64,000 nucleotides of DNA from Rhizobium oryzicola (lineage in GTDB: Bacteria; Pseudomonadota; Alphaproteobacteria; Rhizobiales; Rhizobiaceae). A program made the position numbers and the translations under genes. The stretch spans positions 186,001 through 250,000 of the forward strand of contig NZ_JAUKWQ010000004.1 of NCBI RefSeq assembly GCF_030504645.1, given 5' to 3'. The notes beneath the pieces were generated by a model. The model made no database searches, had not been told where the DNA came from, and saw nothing but the letters and a program-made list of their open reading frames with translations. Below, piece by piece: positions 51,179 to 62,475 of this stretch. Numbering within the stretch: the first letter of the stretch is position 1; each line of letters opens with the position of its first letter.

Positions 51179-52459
51179 TCATTTGGCGCGCTCCCATACT
51201 CCGTTGATGAGATCGATGACCTCCTGATTGACCGCATTGATCGATTCCATTGCCCGATCATACGTGGAGCGACCCACGGCACCGCGCGACAGCTCATAAA
51301 GGGATTGCTTGGTCAACCCCGCATTGGCAATCGCGGTTGATTTCCATGCGGACGCTGCCATGACGTCGCTTGCAAAGACATCCCGAAGCAGACCCACAAT
51401 CTCCTGTTCAGGCACGTCGCGTGGGTCGTGCCGGGTGATGAGGAAACGCAGGAAGTCGTAATCGAGCTTGCCACCCGCTTCTTCGATGACCGAAACGAGG
51501 TCGGACGTCATCAGCAGGAATTGGCTCATGGATGCGACATCCACCATCTGCGGATGGACGGTGACGATCATGCCAGTCGCTGCGTTCAACGCCCCCATGG
51601 TGAGAAAGCCAAGTTGTGGAGGGCAATCGACGACCACGACATCGTATTCATCTTCGACCTGTGCAATCGCGCCAGCAACGCGACGGAAGAAGAGGTCTTC
51701 CGGTTTGCCCCGGTTCTGCAGCATGTGGCGCGGAGTCTGATGCTCGAATTCCATCAGTTCCAGATTGCCGGGTACGATGCTGATGCCGGTGAAATAGGTC
51801 GGCTTGATGATATCCCGCATCGAAACCCGCTCATCGTCATAGCGGATCGCACCGTACAAGGTGGCGTTTTCGGCAACATCGAATTCCGGTTGATACCCGA
51901 ACATGGCGGATAAGGAAGCCTGTGGATCGAGATCGATTGCCAGCACGCGATAACCCTGAAGGGCGAGTCCCTGCGCAAGATAGACGGACGTCGTGGTCTT
52001 GGCCGACCCCCCTTTGAAATTCGCGACGGTGATGATCTGCAATTTTTCACCAGGCCGGCGGCGCGGCCAAAACCGCACGGCATCCTTGGGGCGAGACGTG
52101 GCAAGATAGCGCCGCAGCTCGTTGATCTGTTCAAGCGAATAGGAGCGTCGGCCGGCGGTTCCAAGGTCTGGCGTCGGTCCGAGGCCATCGAGTGAAAGCT
52201 GGCGCAGATAACCATCGGACACACCAACAATCTCGGCCACCTCGCCGGAGGTGAACGAGCGAAGAGACTTTTGCGCCATGGGCGGAAATGCACGCTCACC
52301 AACCGCCCGCAAACGTGCAGACAAAGCTTCTGCTCGTTGCGTAATATGCGCGGATGTCGATGCTCCACGGATGTGCCTGTCGATCACGTTCACTGCGGCC
52401 TCTGGTTTCAGACGGTTTCTGGGCGTTAGACGCGCTAATACCGTCTCAAGATAAGCCAC
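51179..52459 (-). CDS. repA: Partitioning ATPase RepA (ParA family)
   Basis: A 426-residue ParA-type ATPase and autorepressor of repABC. The N-terminal helix-turn-helix is in FTSGEVAEIVGVSDGYLRQLSLDGLGP (near residue 70-95). The deviant Walker A is FKGGSAKTTT (residues 148-157), followed by LAIDLDPQASLSAMFGY and VVVDCPPQLGFLTMGAL. It moves replicon copies apart with RepB and, with RepB, represses the operon from the upstream region. Confidence 0.96.
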   Translation of the reverse strand: MAYLETVLARLTPRNRLKPEAAVNVIDRHIRGASTSAHITQRAEALSARLRAVGERAFPPMAQKSLRSFTSGEVAEIVGVSDGYLRQLSLDGLGPTPDLGTAGRRSYSLEQINELRRYLATSRPKDAVRFWPRRRPGEKLQIITVANFKGGSAKTTTSVYLAQGLALQGYRVLAIDLDPQASLSAMFGYQPEFDVAENATLYGAIRYDDERVSMRDIIKPTYFTGISIVPGNLELMEFEHQTPRHMLQNRGKPEDLFFRRVAGAIAQVEDEYDVVVVDCPPQLGFLTMGALNAATGMIVTVHPQMVDVASMSQFLLMTSDLVSVIEEAGGKLDYDFLRFLITRHDPRDVPEQEIVGLLRDVFASDVMAASAWKSTAIANAGLTKQSLYELSRGAVGRSTYDRAMESINAVNQEVIDLINGVWERAK

Positions 52460-52506
52460 GATTCTCGCAACCCCGCAAGGGAATTAGAGTTAACAATGCC
52501 TTACCG

Positions 52507-52540
52507 GCATGCGGGCTTCATGGCGTTTAGTCCCGCATGC
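52507..52540. promoter_or_regulatory. Inverted repeat upstream of repA
   Basis: GCATGCGGG (52507-52515) and CCCGCATGC (52532-52540) are perfect 9-bp arms with a 16-base spacer, about 50 bases before repA. It is a candidate operator for RepA-RepB autoregulation. Confidence 0.45.
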
Positions 52541-52705
52541 CCCAAAATCCCCGGAAAATCCGATAGATAAGAAAGTCGTGCAAACAAGTCGGGCCACACG
52601 GGTCGGTGTCCTCGCCGGGGGGTATCCATCTTACGGACCGCAGGAGTCTCGAGATTTTTCCGACTCAGAGGATAGAATCGCCGACCTCTTGCCGCACATC
52701 AAATC

Positions 52706-53638
52706 TCACTTCGGGGCTTCTTGTCCGGCAGCGGGTGTTGTCGCAATTCCCATCGCCACCTTTAACTCATCACTCATCGGCAGACAGATGCAATAGCCTG
52801 CGCTGGTGATCGGCCTCAGGAACCAGCGGGCGTATATCTCCGGCATTTGCGGGCTTGCATAGATTTTCCGGAGCAGCGTTGCTACGAGCTCGGAAAATTC
52901 ACGATCATCGACGTGTGTCATAAAGCCATAGGGTGTAGGCTCGGTGATTGCTTCGGTCGAGATCACATAGTCGGTTGAGTGACCGGTTGCGGCAACCATT
53001 GTCCTCAGCAGAATGTCATCCATGGCAAAGGCTGAAGCCCGACCGCTTGAAACCAGATCGAATGCACCTTGAACTGTATCCAGAGGGAGCGAAACGAGGT
53101 TCAGCTTTTTCTCCCGGCTTACTTTTAGGATGTCGGCGACATTGACAGTTCCCAGGACAACACTTACGGATTTGCCCCGCAGATCCTCGACCGTTCTGAT
53201 GTTGTTCTTTGCAAGTGAGACAAAGCGCGTCTGTGAGATGAAATGCGGTGGTGCGAAGGTGGCGACTTTCATCCGGTCAGGCGTGTTGCTGCTCGACGCG
53301 CATTCGATATCGGCCTGACCATCATTCAGCATTTGGACACGATTGCTCGGCGTTCTCTGGATATATTCAGTGCGCAATTTTGGAAGTTGCAATGCCTGCC
53401 GCAATTGCTCAGCCAGAGCTGCGCAGAGATCTATGGAATAACCCGCAACGGTTCCGTCGTCTGCCTGGTAGGAGAACGGGGCAGATGCACCATAGGCTAC
53501 GCGTAACACCCCACTCTTACGAATTCTTTCTAGAGTGGAGCTCTCTTGCGCCGCGGCCGTACCACAGAAGATGATGCAAATGGCGATGAGCAGCAACTGA
53601 ACCAACGCTCGGACGTGTGTGACGATCATTGACTCCAT
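52706..53638 (-). CDS. Periplasmic binding protein, amino-acid type (family 3), copy 2
   Basis: A 310-residue SBP_bac_3-type protein with signal peptide (ALVQLLLIAICIIFCGTAAAQ, cut near residue 32). Family segments are SGVLRVAYGASAPFSY, GTVAGYSIDLCAALAEQL, DIECASSSNTPDRMKV and LRGKSVSVVLGTVN. It follows its paralogue by seven bases, and ATG 53638 is five bases after GAGG. No permease or ATPase is nearby, so it may serve as a ligand sensor or feed a distant transporter. Confidence 0.8.
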   Translation of the reverse strand: MESMIVTHVRALVQLLLIAICIIFCGTAAAQESSTLERIRKSGVLRVAYGASAPFSYQADDGTVAGYSIDLCAALAEQLRQALQLPKLRTEYIQRTPSNRVQMLNDGQADIECASSSNTPDRMKVATFAPPHFISQTRFVSLAKNNIRTVEDLRGKSVSVVLGTVNVADILKVSREKKLNLVSLPLDTVQGAFDLVSSGRASAFAMDDILLRTMVAATGHSTDYVISTEAITEPTPYGFMTHVDDREFSELVATLLRKIYASPQMPEIYARWFLRPITSAGYCICLPMSDELKVAMGIATTPAAGQEAPK

Positions 53639-53645
53639 AGCCGCC

Positions 53646-54584
53646 TCAATCCTTGTATTCCTGAGGGGTGGCGAACAGCGCTTCCAATTCCGGCGACATG
53701 GGCAAATGCATATTGAGGCCTGCCGGGGGAATGGGCGACATGAACCACTTTTCGTAGATCTTGCGAATTTCACCGCTGACGAAGAGTTGCCGCAACGCGT
53801 CGTTGACGGCCGTCTTGAAGGCCTCATCTTTTGCCGGCAGCATCAATCCGTAGGGCTCTGGCCGATTGAGGGCTTCGCGGGAAATCTCGAACTTGGATGG
53901 ATCCGCGGAAACCGCAACCAGCCCCGCCAGCAGCACATCATCCATCACGAAGGCAGAGGCGCGGCCGCTTTCCACCATCGCGAAGCTATCCTTGTGCTCC
54001 TTGTTGATCATGACGGAAATGTTGAGGTTTCTGCCACGATTGACTGCGTTCAACTGCTCGATGTTGACGGTGCCGGTGGTGGAGGCAACGCTGCGACCGG
54101 ATAGATCGGCAATCGTACTCATGTGAGAGGATTTCAGCGACACGAAACGTGTAGCGGTCAGAAAGTGCGGCAGCGAGAAGTCGACTATCTTGCGCCGTTC
54201 AGCGTTGTTGGTGGTCTCAGCACATTCCATGTCCATCTTGCCGGCCCGCATCAGCACGAAGCGTGTAGCGGTGGTTGTTGGCAAGTATTCGATCTTGATC
54301 TTGTCCAACTGCAGCGTGGTTTCCAAGGCCTGGACGATGCGCTCGCATAGCTCGATGGAGTATCCTATCGGGTGGCCATCCCGAACATAGGAGAACGGAA
54401 TCTCGTTTTGTCGGTGCCCGATCACGATTGTCCTGGTCTCGGCAATCTTTTTCAGCGTATCGGGGGACTCCTCAGCTTGTGCCAGGTTTGCCGTCAGGCA
54501 CAGAGAGCCTGCTGCGATCGCCGATCGCAGAAAGCTGCCGAACGAGATGCCATTTCCAGATCCTTGCATGCGACGACACAGCAT
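53646..54584 (-). CDS. Periplasmic binding protein, amino-acid type (family 3), copy 1
   Basis: A 312-residue paralogue of the next gene downstream, with signal peptide (FLRSAIAAGSLCLTANLAQAEE), IPFSYVRDGHPIGYSIELCERIVQAL, DMECAETTNNAERRKIVDFSLPHF and LSGRSVASTTGTVN. The two paralogues share the closing pattern LPMSxEL. It starts 14 bases after the GGDEF-EAL gene stop, so the three genes probably form one transcript. Ligand unknown; amino acids or other small polar compounds are typical. Confidence 0.8.
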   Translation of the reverse strand: MLCRRMQGSGNGISFGSFLRSAIAAGSLCLTANLAQAEESPDTLKKIAETRTIVIGHRQNEIPFSYVRDGHPIGYSIELCERIVQALETTLQLDKIKIEYLPTTTATRFVLMRAGKMDMECAETTNNAERRKIVDFSLPHFLTATRFVSLKSSHMSTIADLSGRSVASTTGTVNIEQLNAVNRGRNLNISVMINKEHKDSFAMVESGRASAFVMDDVLLAGLVAVSADPSKFEISREALNRPEPYGLMLPAKDEAFKTAVNDALRQLFVSGEIRKIYEKWFMSPIPPAGLNMHLPMSPELEALFATPQEYKD

Positions 54585-54598
54585 GATGCAGCCCTTTG

Positions 54599-56800
54599 CT
54601 ATTGCGCTCTGGCAGAAACCAGACGGGAGGGAGATGGGAAGAATAGATCCTGGCGCTGCGGTTTGCCGAACAGATAGCCTTGCCCGGCATCACACCCCAC
54701 GCCCCGCAGCCAGGCGAGTTGCGTCATGTTCTCTATGCCCTCGGCTGTCACCTCGAGTTGAAGATTGCGGGCAAGGTTGATTGTGCTGGCAAGGATGGCC
54801 CGGCTTCGCTCGTTTGTCTCCAGTGTCGAGACGAAATGCCTATCGAGTTTGATGCGGGTTACCGGCAGTTCTGCCAAATAAGTGAACGTGGAAAAACCGG
54901 TGCCGAAATCGTCCAGCGCCAGTCCGACGCCGAGATTGCGGATGTCTGCAAGCGTTGCTTCCGCTTCCTGGCGATTGAGAAGAACCGATTCCGTCAATTC
55001 CAGCTCTAGACGCGAAGGTGGGAGGCCAGTTGAAGCAAGCGCCTGACGGACAGAGGCCCCTATATCACCTCGATGCAGTTGCACCGCGGAGATATTGACG
55101 GCAACCTTCTGGCCGTCCTCCCAGCCACAGGCGTCCTGGCAGGCCTGTTCCAGAATCCATTGGCCGATCTCGACGATCAACCCGCTGTCTTCGGCGGTAG
55201 GAATGAAGGTGTCCGGAAGAATAAGCCCCTGCTCCGGATGACGCCAGCGCAGAAGTGCTTCGTAACCAAGCACGGAAACATCAGACAGGTTGACGATTGG
55301 CTGATAGTGAAGCTCAAATTCCTTATGGGCCAAGGCACGTAGTAACTCAGCCTTCATGGTATCACCACCTGGCATGTCCATGCCCGGTTCAAAGAAGGTG
55401 AATTGCCCGCGCCCTGCTGCCTTGGAGGCATAGAGAGCGATATCCGCCGCATGGATTAGAGCCGTACGAGAGGCGGCGTGCACCGGCGCTGTCGCGATGC
55501 CGATACTTCCGCCGATTTCAATGATACGTCCGTCAACAGAAAACGGTTGTTCAATGGCTTCGATGATGCGGGATGCGAGCTTGCGCCCCTCGACATCTCC
55601 ACTCAGTTCCAGGCGTTGCAACAAAGCGAATTCATCGCCGCCCAGACGTGCAAAGACATCGCCTGGCGCAAGCAGAGCTGAGACCCTTTCTGCCGTCATG
55701 ACTAGAATGCGGTCTCCCACAGCATGACCATAGGTGTCATTGACCGGCTTGAACCGATCGAGATCCAGAAGCAGCAGATTGAAGGCCTTGCCGGCTTCCC
55801 GCATCTCTTCTAAAGCGGCTTCGGCGCATTTGATCATCGAGGTGCGGTTCGGCAGCCCGGTGAGCGGATCATGATGGGCTAGATGCTCCATTTCTCGGGC
55901 CGTTTCACGCACCTGCCTCAGATGTTCCCGTTCGACGACTGCCGCCCGAAGCGTTTCGATGGCTGTTGCCAACTGGCCGATTTCGTCGCCTCGCTCCTGA
56001 AATGGCGTTAGGTTACCGGTATCATCTTCCGCAATGCGTTTTAACGATTGGATGAGTGTCGGCACCGGATGAAAGAGACCCTTCATGACGAATACAATCG
56101 CGCCGCCGGTGACCACCATAATCAAACCCAGAATGATCAGAGTGTTGCGGTAAAAGACGGCGCGATTCTGCAGCAGCGTATCCGCAGAGCCGACGCTGGC
56201 GACGACGGCGCCCAGCAAATCCCCCTGATTGTTCTGTATCGGCAGATAGCTGGTAAAATATTCAGCGCCCGCGATCTCCACGAACCCGGTGAAGAAAGTG
56301 TTCGAAGCGTCGATCTGTTCGTGCTCGGCGTTGGCGATCCGCAAAAGCTGCCCACCCTCTCCGGCATCACTGTCGGTAATGCTGACCAGGCGATGCTCGT
56401 TCGGAATGGAGCGGAAGAGCCATACTGGTTGTTTGGTCTGAAGGCTTGCCAGTGCCAGAACATCCGCTGGGTTGAAGCCTGTATCCAAAACCGATTGATC
56501 GTCGCCGATCAGCCGGTCTGTGCGAATGCGGACAATCTGCCCGGAGGGGGCGGCATCCACAGTCACGAAGCTGTAAATATTGCGGATGGCTGCCGTTGCG
56601 ATCTGCGCATTCATCTCGGCTTGGCGGCGCCAATCCTGGCGCTGGCCATTCTCCATCATGATCCAGCCCGTCAACGCCCCAGACACAAACGCGAGAACAA
56701 CAGCCGTTAAGAGAAAATATCCAATTTTGCCCAGCAGCGAGCGATGCCAGCTGATACGTGATACAGCTTTAAATTGCGACTGGAAATTATCGAGCTGCAT
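54599..56800 (-). CDS. Membrane-bound GGDEF-EAL cyclic-di-GMP enzyme
   Basis: A 733-residue inner-membrane protein with a transmembrane segment at about 25-48, a periplasmic Cache-like sensor region to about 218, a second segment near 220-243, HAMP near 243-297, GGDEF at 387-391 (RLGGDEF, intact) and EAL at 514-516 (YEALLRW, intact). Both diguanylate cyclase and phosphodiesterase motifs are complete. The inhibitory RxxD site before GGDEF is absent (APGD instead). It heads an operon with two periplasmic binding proteins, which could pass ligand signals to its sensor domain. Confidence 0.9.
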   Translation of the reverse strand: MQLDNFQSQFKAVSRISWHRSLLGKIGYFLLTAVVLAFVSGALTGWIMMENGQRQDWRRQAEMNAQIATAAIRNIYSFVTVDAAPSGQIVRIRTDRLIGDDQSVLDTGFNPADVLALASLQTKQPVWLFRSIPNEHRLVSITDSDAGEGGQLLRIANAEHEQIDASNTFFTGFVEIAGAEYFTSYLPIQNNQGDLLGAVVASVGSADTLLQNRAVFYRNTLIILGLIMVVTGGAIVFVMKGLFHPVPTLIQSLKRIAEDDTGNLTPFQERGDEIGQLATAIETLRAAVVEREHLRQVRETAREMEHLAHHDPLTGLPNRTSMIKCAEAALEEMREAGKAFNLLLLDLDRFKPVNDTYGHAVGDRILVMTAERVSALLAPGDVFARLGGDEFALLQRLELSGDVEGRKLASRIIEAIEQPFSVDGRIIEIGGSIGIATAPVHAASRTALIHAADIALYASKAAGRGQFTFFEPGMDMPGGDTMKAELLRALAHKEFELHYQPIVNLSDVSVLGYEALLRWRHPEQGLILPDTFIPTAEDSGLIVEIGQWILEQACQDACGWEDGQKVAVNISAVQLHRGDIGASVRQALASTGLPPSRLELELTESVLLNRQEAEATLADIRNLGVGLALDDFGTGFSTFTYLAELPVTRIKLDRHFVSTLETNERSRAILASTINLARNLQLEVTAEGIENMTQLAWLRGVGCDAGQGYLFGKPQRQDLFFPSPSRLVSARAQ

Positions 56801-57146
56801 AAAACCTGCACTTCTTTAAATTCGCAAAAGGTATTCGCGCGTTCAGCGTGCAGGAAGAGTCATTGAAAAGGAATTTACCGACGGAATATACTGCCGGAGA
56901 AGGTTTCAGACCCGTTAACAAAATACGGTGATTGTTAAGGTCATTCGTATCTATATTTCCAATCCTCCTTCATAGGGAGGATTAACAAATTTCTTTGTAA
57001 CGCATTACACTACAGCAAGAGACAACTCGATCTTTGCACGTGTAGTGCAACAGGACGCCAGCCTTATGCGGGCGCCCCGTTTTCATGATCATGTCGTTGT
57101 TCGAAGCAGCCCACTTGCCGTTTGCCAAGCAGGTTGGTTTCTTGAC
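56801..57146. other. Gene-free stretch between two minus-strand operons
   Basis: About 346 bases, A+T-rich for this window, without a supported gene. It should hold the promoter of the GGDEF-EAL gene and the end of the alpha-galactosidase transcript. An 8-bp perfect hairpin (AATCCTCC 56961-56968 with GGAGGATT 56976-56983) is present without a clear T tail. Confidence 0.5.
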
Positions 57147-58520
57147 TCAGCTTGCTTTGGCATAGCCTTTGCTACCTTGCGTCCACTCCGGCAGCCATTC
57201 CCGATGGGCAATGAGCAGGTCATCGACCAGCGACCAGATCTGGTCGAGATCCAGTTCGGCGGCCGTGTGCGGGTCCATCATCGCGGCATGATAGATGTGC
57301 TCCCGGTTTTCGCTCATCAGCGCCCGCACAGTCAGTTCCTGCACATTGATGTTGGTGCGGATTAGCGCTGTCAGCTGCGGCGGGAGATCCCCGATGAAGG
57401 TTGGTTGGATGCCGTTATGATCCACCAGGCACGGCACTTCAGCGGCGCAATCGGCTGGCAGCGAGGTGATGCAGCCATTGTTGCGCTGGTTGCCGTAGAT
57501 GACCGAGGGTTCGCCGGTCCACACCGAGTTGATGATAGAGGATGCATATTCCTTGGACTGCTTGACTTCGATGCGATCGGCCGAGCGATAGGTTGCGGCC
57601 TGCGTTTTCCACCGCTCGATCTGCTCGATGCAGCGCTTGGGATACTCGTCCAAGGGAATGCCAAACTTCTCGATCAGATCCTCGCGGCCCTCCTTGATGA
57701 AATAGGGCGTGTACTCGGCAAAATGCTCGGAGCTTTCAGTGACGAAATAGCCGAGACGGGTCAGCATCTCGTAACGCACCTTGTTGGGGCAGCGCGGGTT
57801 CCAGCCAGGCTTGGGCGCACGACCCTCGCGATAGGCGCGCACGAGATCCGGATAGAGGTTGCGATAGCTGCCATCCGCCTGGCGGTGTTCGAATTCCAGG
57901 AAGAAGGCCATGTGGTTGATGCCGGCGGAGCGGTAGCGGATTTCCTCGTAGGGGATATCCAGGTCATGCGCGAGCTCCATCGCCGTACCCTGCACCGAAT
58001 GGCAGAGGCCCACCTGGCGAATGCTCGGATATTTCTCCGCAATCGCCCAGGTGTTGATCGCCATCGGGTTCACATATTGCAGCATGATGGCATTGGGGCA
58101 GACCGCCAGCATGTCCTCGCAGATCTTCCAGAGATGCGGCACGGTGCGAAGCCCGCGCATGATGCCGCCGACACCCAAAGTATCGGCAATCGTCTGGCGC
58201 AGGCCGTATTTCTTCGGCAGTTCGAAATCCGTAACCGTGCAGGGCTCATAGCCGCCGATCTGGAAGGCGACGACGACGAAATCGGCTCCCTGCAGGGCGC
58301 GGCGCTGGTCCGTATAGGTTTCCGCTTTGGCCTTGACGCCGAGCGTCGCGATCAGCTTGTTGACGACGATGGCACTTTCTTCCAGGCGCTGCGGATTGAT
58401 ATCCATCAGCGCAATGGTGGCCTCCGAAAGGGCGGGCCTCTGCAGCACGTCGCCAACAATGTTCTTCATGAACACCGTGGAGCCGGCGCCGATGAACGTG
58501 ATCCTGGGTTGTCTTGCCAT
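57147..58520 (-). CDS. melA: GH4 alpha-galactosidase (MelA-like)
   Basis: A 457-residue NAD- and Mn-dependent family 4 glycosidase, which hydrolyses alpha-galactosides such as melibiose in the cytoplasm. NAD motif ITFIGAGSTVF is at the N-terminus, and metal/catalytic segments are GLCHSVQG (Cys-His) and SAGINHMAFFLE (His). ATG 58520 follows AGGAGGAA. It follows the ABC importer on the same strand, consistent with uptake then cleavage of alpha-galactosides. Other GH4 activities (alpha-galacturonidase, alpha-glucosidase) cannot be excluded. Confidence 0.85.
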   Translation of the reverse strand: MARQPRITFIGAGSTVFMKNIVGDVLQRPALSEATIALMDINPQRLEESAIVVNKLIATLGVKAKAETYTDQRRALQGADFVVVAFQIGGYEPCTVTDFELPKKYGLRQTIADTLGVGGIMRGLRTVPHLWKICEDMLAVCPNAIMLQYVNPMAINTWAIAEKYPSIRQVGLCHSVQGTAMELAHDLDIPYEEIRYRSAGINHMAFFLEFEHRQADGSYRNLYPDLVRAYREGRAPKPGWNPRCPNKVRYEMLTRLGYFVTESSEHFAEYTPYFIKEGREDLIEKFGIPLDEYPKRCIEQIERWKTQAATYRSADRIEVKQSKEYASSIINSVWTGEPSVIYGNQRNNGCITSLPADCAAEVPCLVDHNGIQPTFIGDLPPQLTALIRTNINVQELTVRALMSENREHIYHAAMMDPHTAAELDLDQIWSLVDDLLIAHREWLPEWTQGSKGYAKAS

Positions 58521-58536
58521 GTCATTCCTCCTGCAA

Positions 58537-60204
<1,668 letters not shown>

Positions 60205-60215
60205 GGACATTCTCC

Positions 60216-61358
60216 TCAATAGGGATCAACCGCATCGCGCAGACCGTCGCCCAGCGCATTGAAGGCGAAGACGGCAACCAGCACGAAGGCGACGGGCGAG
60301 AGGATCCAGGGGTAGGAACCGATCACCGAATAGGTGGCGGTATCCTGCAGCATCAGCCCCCAGGAAATGAGCGGCGGCTTCACGGCAAAGCCCAGGAAGC
60401 CGAGGAAGGATTCGAGCAGGATGACGGTCGGGATATGCAACGTCACCGCCACGATCACATGGCTCATGACATTCGGAAGGATGTGCTGAAATATGATGCG
60501 CCGGTCTGTGGCGCCGACTGCAATCGCGGCCCGCACATATTCGATGCGGGCGAGCGCCAGCGTCTTGCCGCGCACCTCGCGTGACATCTGCGCCCAGCCG
60601 AGCGCCGACATGACGACCACCACGAAAGTGAGGAACACATGCGTCGGAGCTGTCACCGGGATCAGCGAAGTCAGCGCCAGGTAGAGCGGCAATTGCGGAA
60701 AGGCCAGCACGATCTCCACGAAGCGCTGGATCCAGGCATCCGCAGCACCGCCGAAATAGCCGGAGACAAGCCCCACGGTGGTGCCGACGATGGTGACGAT
60801 GGCAACGACGCTCAGCGCAATCGCCAGCGAAATGCGCGAGCCATGGATGGCGCGGGAGAGAACATCGCGACCGAACTTGTCGGTGCCGAGCAGATGCACG
60901 GGCTCTCCATCAATCGATCCGAAGAAATGCCTGTCGGTGGGGATGAGGCCGAAGAGACGATACTCCGCGCCCTTCACGAAAAAGCCCAGCAGGCGAGGAT
61001 GGTCGAAGTCTGGCCCGACAACCGGCTGAAAGGTGACGGGATCGAGTTCGCCCGTTTCGGCGGTGGCGTAGACGCGTGGCCGGAACGTGACGTTCCCGTC
61101 CTTGTCGCGGAAGCTGATGGCTTGCGGCGGCGAGAAGCTCTCATGCGTTTCGACCGGGTTCATCGGCGCGAAGAAATCGGCAAACACCGCCATCAGCACC
61201 AGCAGCGCGACGAGGATGAGGCCCATCATGCCGGTCAGGGAGCGGCGGAAGCGTCGCCACACAAGAGCGGCATAACTCTCGTTACGATGAGCTCTCTTGC
61301 GGCTGTCGGTGGTGGTTGTTTCGCTTTGAGCGGTCTGGGTTTCATTCATGGCCAGCAT
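60216..61358 (-). CDS. Oligopeptide-type ABC permease, DppC-like
   Basis: A 380-residue permease with a cytoplasmic N-terminus, one membrane segment near residue 48, a long periplasmic insertion (to about 150) and the C-terminal permease core with GTDKFGRDVLSRAIHGSRISL and LESFLGFLGFAVKPPLISWG. The periplasmic insertion between TM1 and TM2 is larger than in ordinary DppC. ATG 61358 follows GGGAGGGC, two bases after the upstream permease stop. Confidence 0.86.
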   Translation of the reverse strand: MLAMNETQTAQSETTTTDSRKRAHRNESYAALVWRRFRRSLTGMMGLILVALLVLMAVFADFFAPMNPVETHESFSPPQAISFRDKDGNVTFRPRVYATAETGELDPVTFQPVVGPDFDHPRLLGFFVKGAEYRLFGLIPTDRHFFGSIDGEPVHLLGTDKFGRDVLSRAIHGSRISLAIALSVVAIVTIVGTTVGLVSGYFGGAADAWIQRFVEIVLAFPQLPLYLALTSLIPVTAPTHVFLTFVVVVMSALGWAQMSREVRGKTLALARIEYVRAAIAVGATDRRIIFQHILPNVMSHVIVAVTLHIPTVILLESFLGFLGFAVKPPLISWGLMLQDTATYSVIGSYPWILSPVAFVLVAVFAFNALGDGLRDAVDPY

Positions 61359-61359
61359 C

Positions 61360-62367
61360 TCACGCCCTCCCAAATTCGCGGACGCGCGGGTCCAGAAGCG
61401 CCAGCAGCATGTCGGCGATGATGTTGCCCACCACCAGCGTGGCGGCCAGCACCATCATGAAGGTCGCCGTGACATAGACGTCGCCGACCGCCATAGAGCC
61501 GACGATGGCCGGGCCGACGGTCGGCAGCGCGAAAATGATGGCGGTTTCGATTTCGCCACTCAGCATGTAGGGCAGCACGACGCCCTGATACATGACCAGC
61601 GGATGCAGCGCGTTCGGCACCGCGTGGCGAAGAATGACGGACCCTTCCGACAGACCCTTGGCGCGGGCCGTTTCGATGTATTGGGCATTCAGCGTATCGA
61701 GCAGATTGCCGCGCATGACCCGCATATTATAGGCAAGCCCGCCGAATACGGCGATGGCAACCACCGGCCAGACATGGTGGAAGAGGTCCGCGACCTTGGC
61801 CCAGGACCATGGCGCGCCGCCATATTGCGGCGAGAAGAAGCTGCCGATCTCCGAAACGTCGAAATGAAAGACCATCAGATAGACCAGCACAAGCGCCATC
61901 AGGAAGCGCGGAATGGTCATGCCGAGGAAAGAGATAGCCGACAGAACATTGTCGATCCAGGAATACTGCCGCGTGGCCGCCCAGATGCCGAAGCTGATGC
62001 CGAACAGCGAGGCCAGGATATGGCAGACCAGCGCCAGGGCCAGCGTGCGGGGCAGGCGCTCACCCACCACTTCCGCCACGGGCTTGTTATAATAGAAGCT
62101 ATAGCCGAAGTCGCCACGCGTCACGATGCCGGTGATCCAGTTGAGATACTGCACCGCCATCGGCTGGTCGAGCCCATGTTCGACGCGGTAGGCCTGCGCC
62201 TGCGCTTCCGCCTGTTCATAGGAAGCCCCACCCTGGTTCATCAGCTGTGAACGGATGTAATCTGCATAATCGCCGGGCGGTGCCTGAATGATTGCGAAGG
62301 TGACGATGCTCAGGATCAGAAGCACCGGCACCGCCGATGCGATCCGTGTCAGGAGAAATCTCAGCAT
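61360..62367 (-). CDS. Oligopeptide-type ABC permease, DppB-like
   Basis: A 335-residue permease with six predicted membrane segments: the N-terminal FLLTRIASAVPVLLILSIVTFAII, then GDFGYSFYYNKPVAEVVGERLPRTLALAL and RGNLLDTLNAQYIETARAKGLSEGSVILRHAVPNAL, the conserved cytoplasmic loop of this class. It lies between the binding protein and the DppC-like gene, in the expected order. Confidence 0.88.
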   Translation of the reverse strand: MLRFLLTRIASAVPVLLILSIVTFAIIQAPPGDYADYIRSQLMNQGGASYEQAEAQAQAYRVEHGLDQPMAVQYLNWITGIVTRGDFGYSFYYNKPVAEVVGERLPRTLALALVCHILASLFGISFGIWAATRQYSWIDNVLSAISFLGMTIPRFLMALVLVYLMVFHFDVSEIGSFFSPQYGGAPWSWAKVADLFHHVWPVVAIAVFGGLAYNMRVMRGNLLDTLNAQYIETARAKGLSEGSVILRHAVPNALHPLVMYQGVVLPYMLSGEIETAIIFALPTVGPAIVGSMAVGDVYVTATFMMVLAATLVVGNIIADMLLALLDPRVREFGRA

Positions 62368-62475
62368 CACGTCCTCTCTGCGTTGCGGAGGCCACAGGAT
62401 GCGGCCTTTTGCTTGGATCCCGTCCGGCCGCGCCTCACGCGCGGCCGGGCTTTTCTCTCTCTGGGGGACAGGAGA

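Noticed and set aside
56961..56983. AATCCTCC/GGAGGATT hairpin as a terminator
   Set aside because: The stem is clear but no adequate T tract follows on either strand, so I list it only as part of the gene-free stretch.
61348..62250. Open frame of 300 codons on the plus strand
   Set aside because: It is antisense to the DppB-like permease; its Arg/His/Asp-rich content is typical of a shadow frame.
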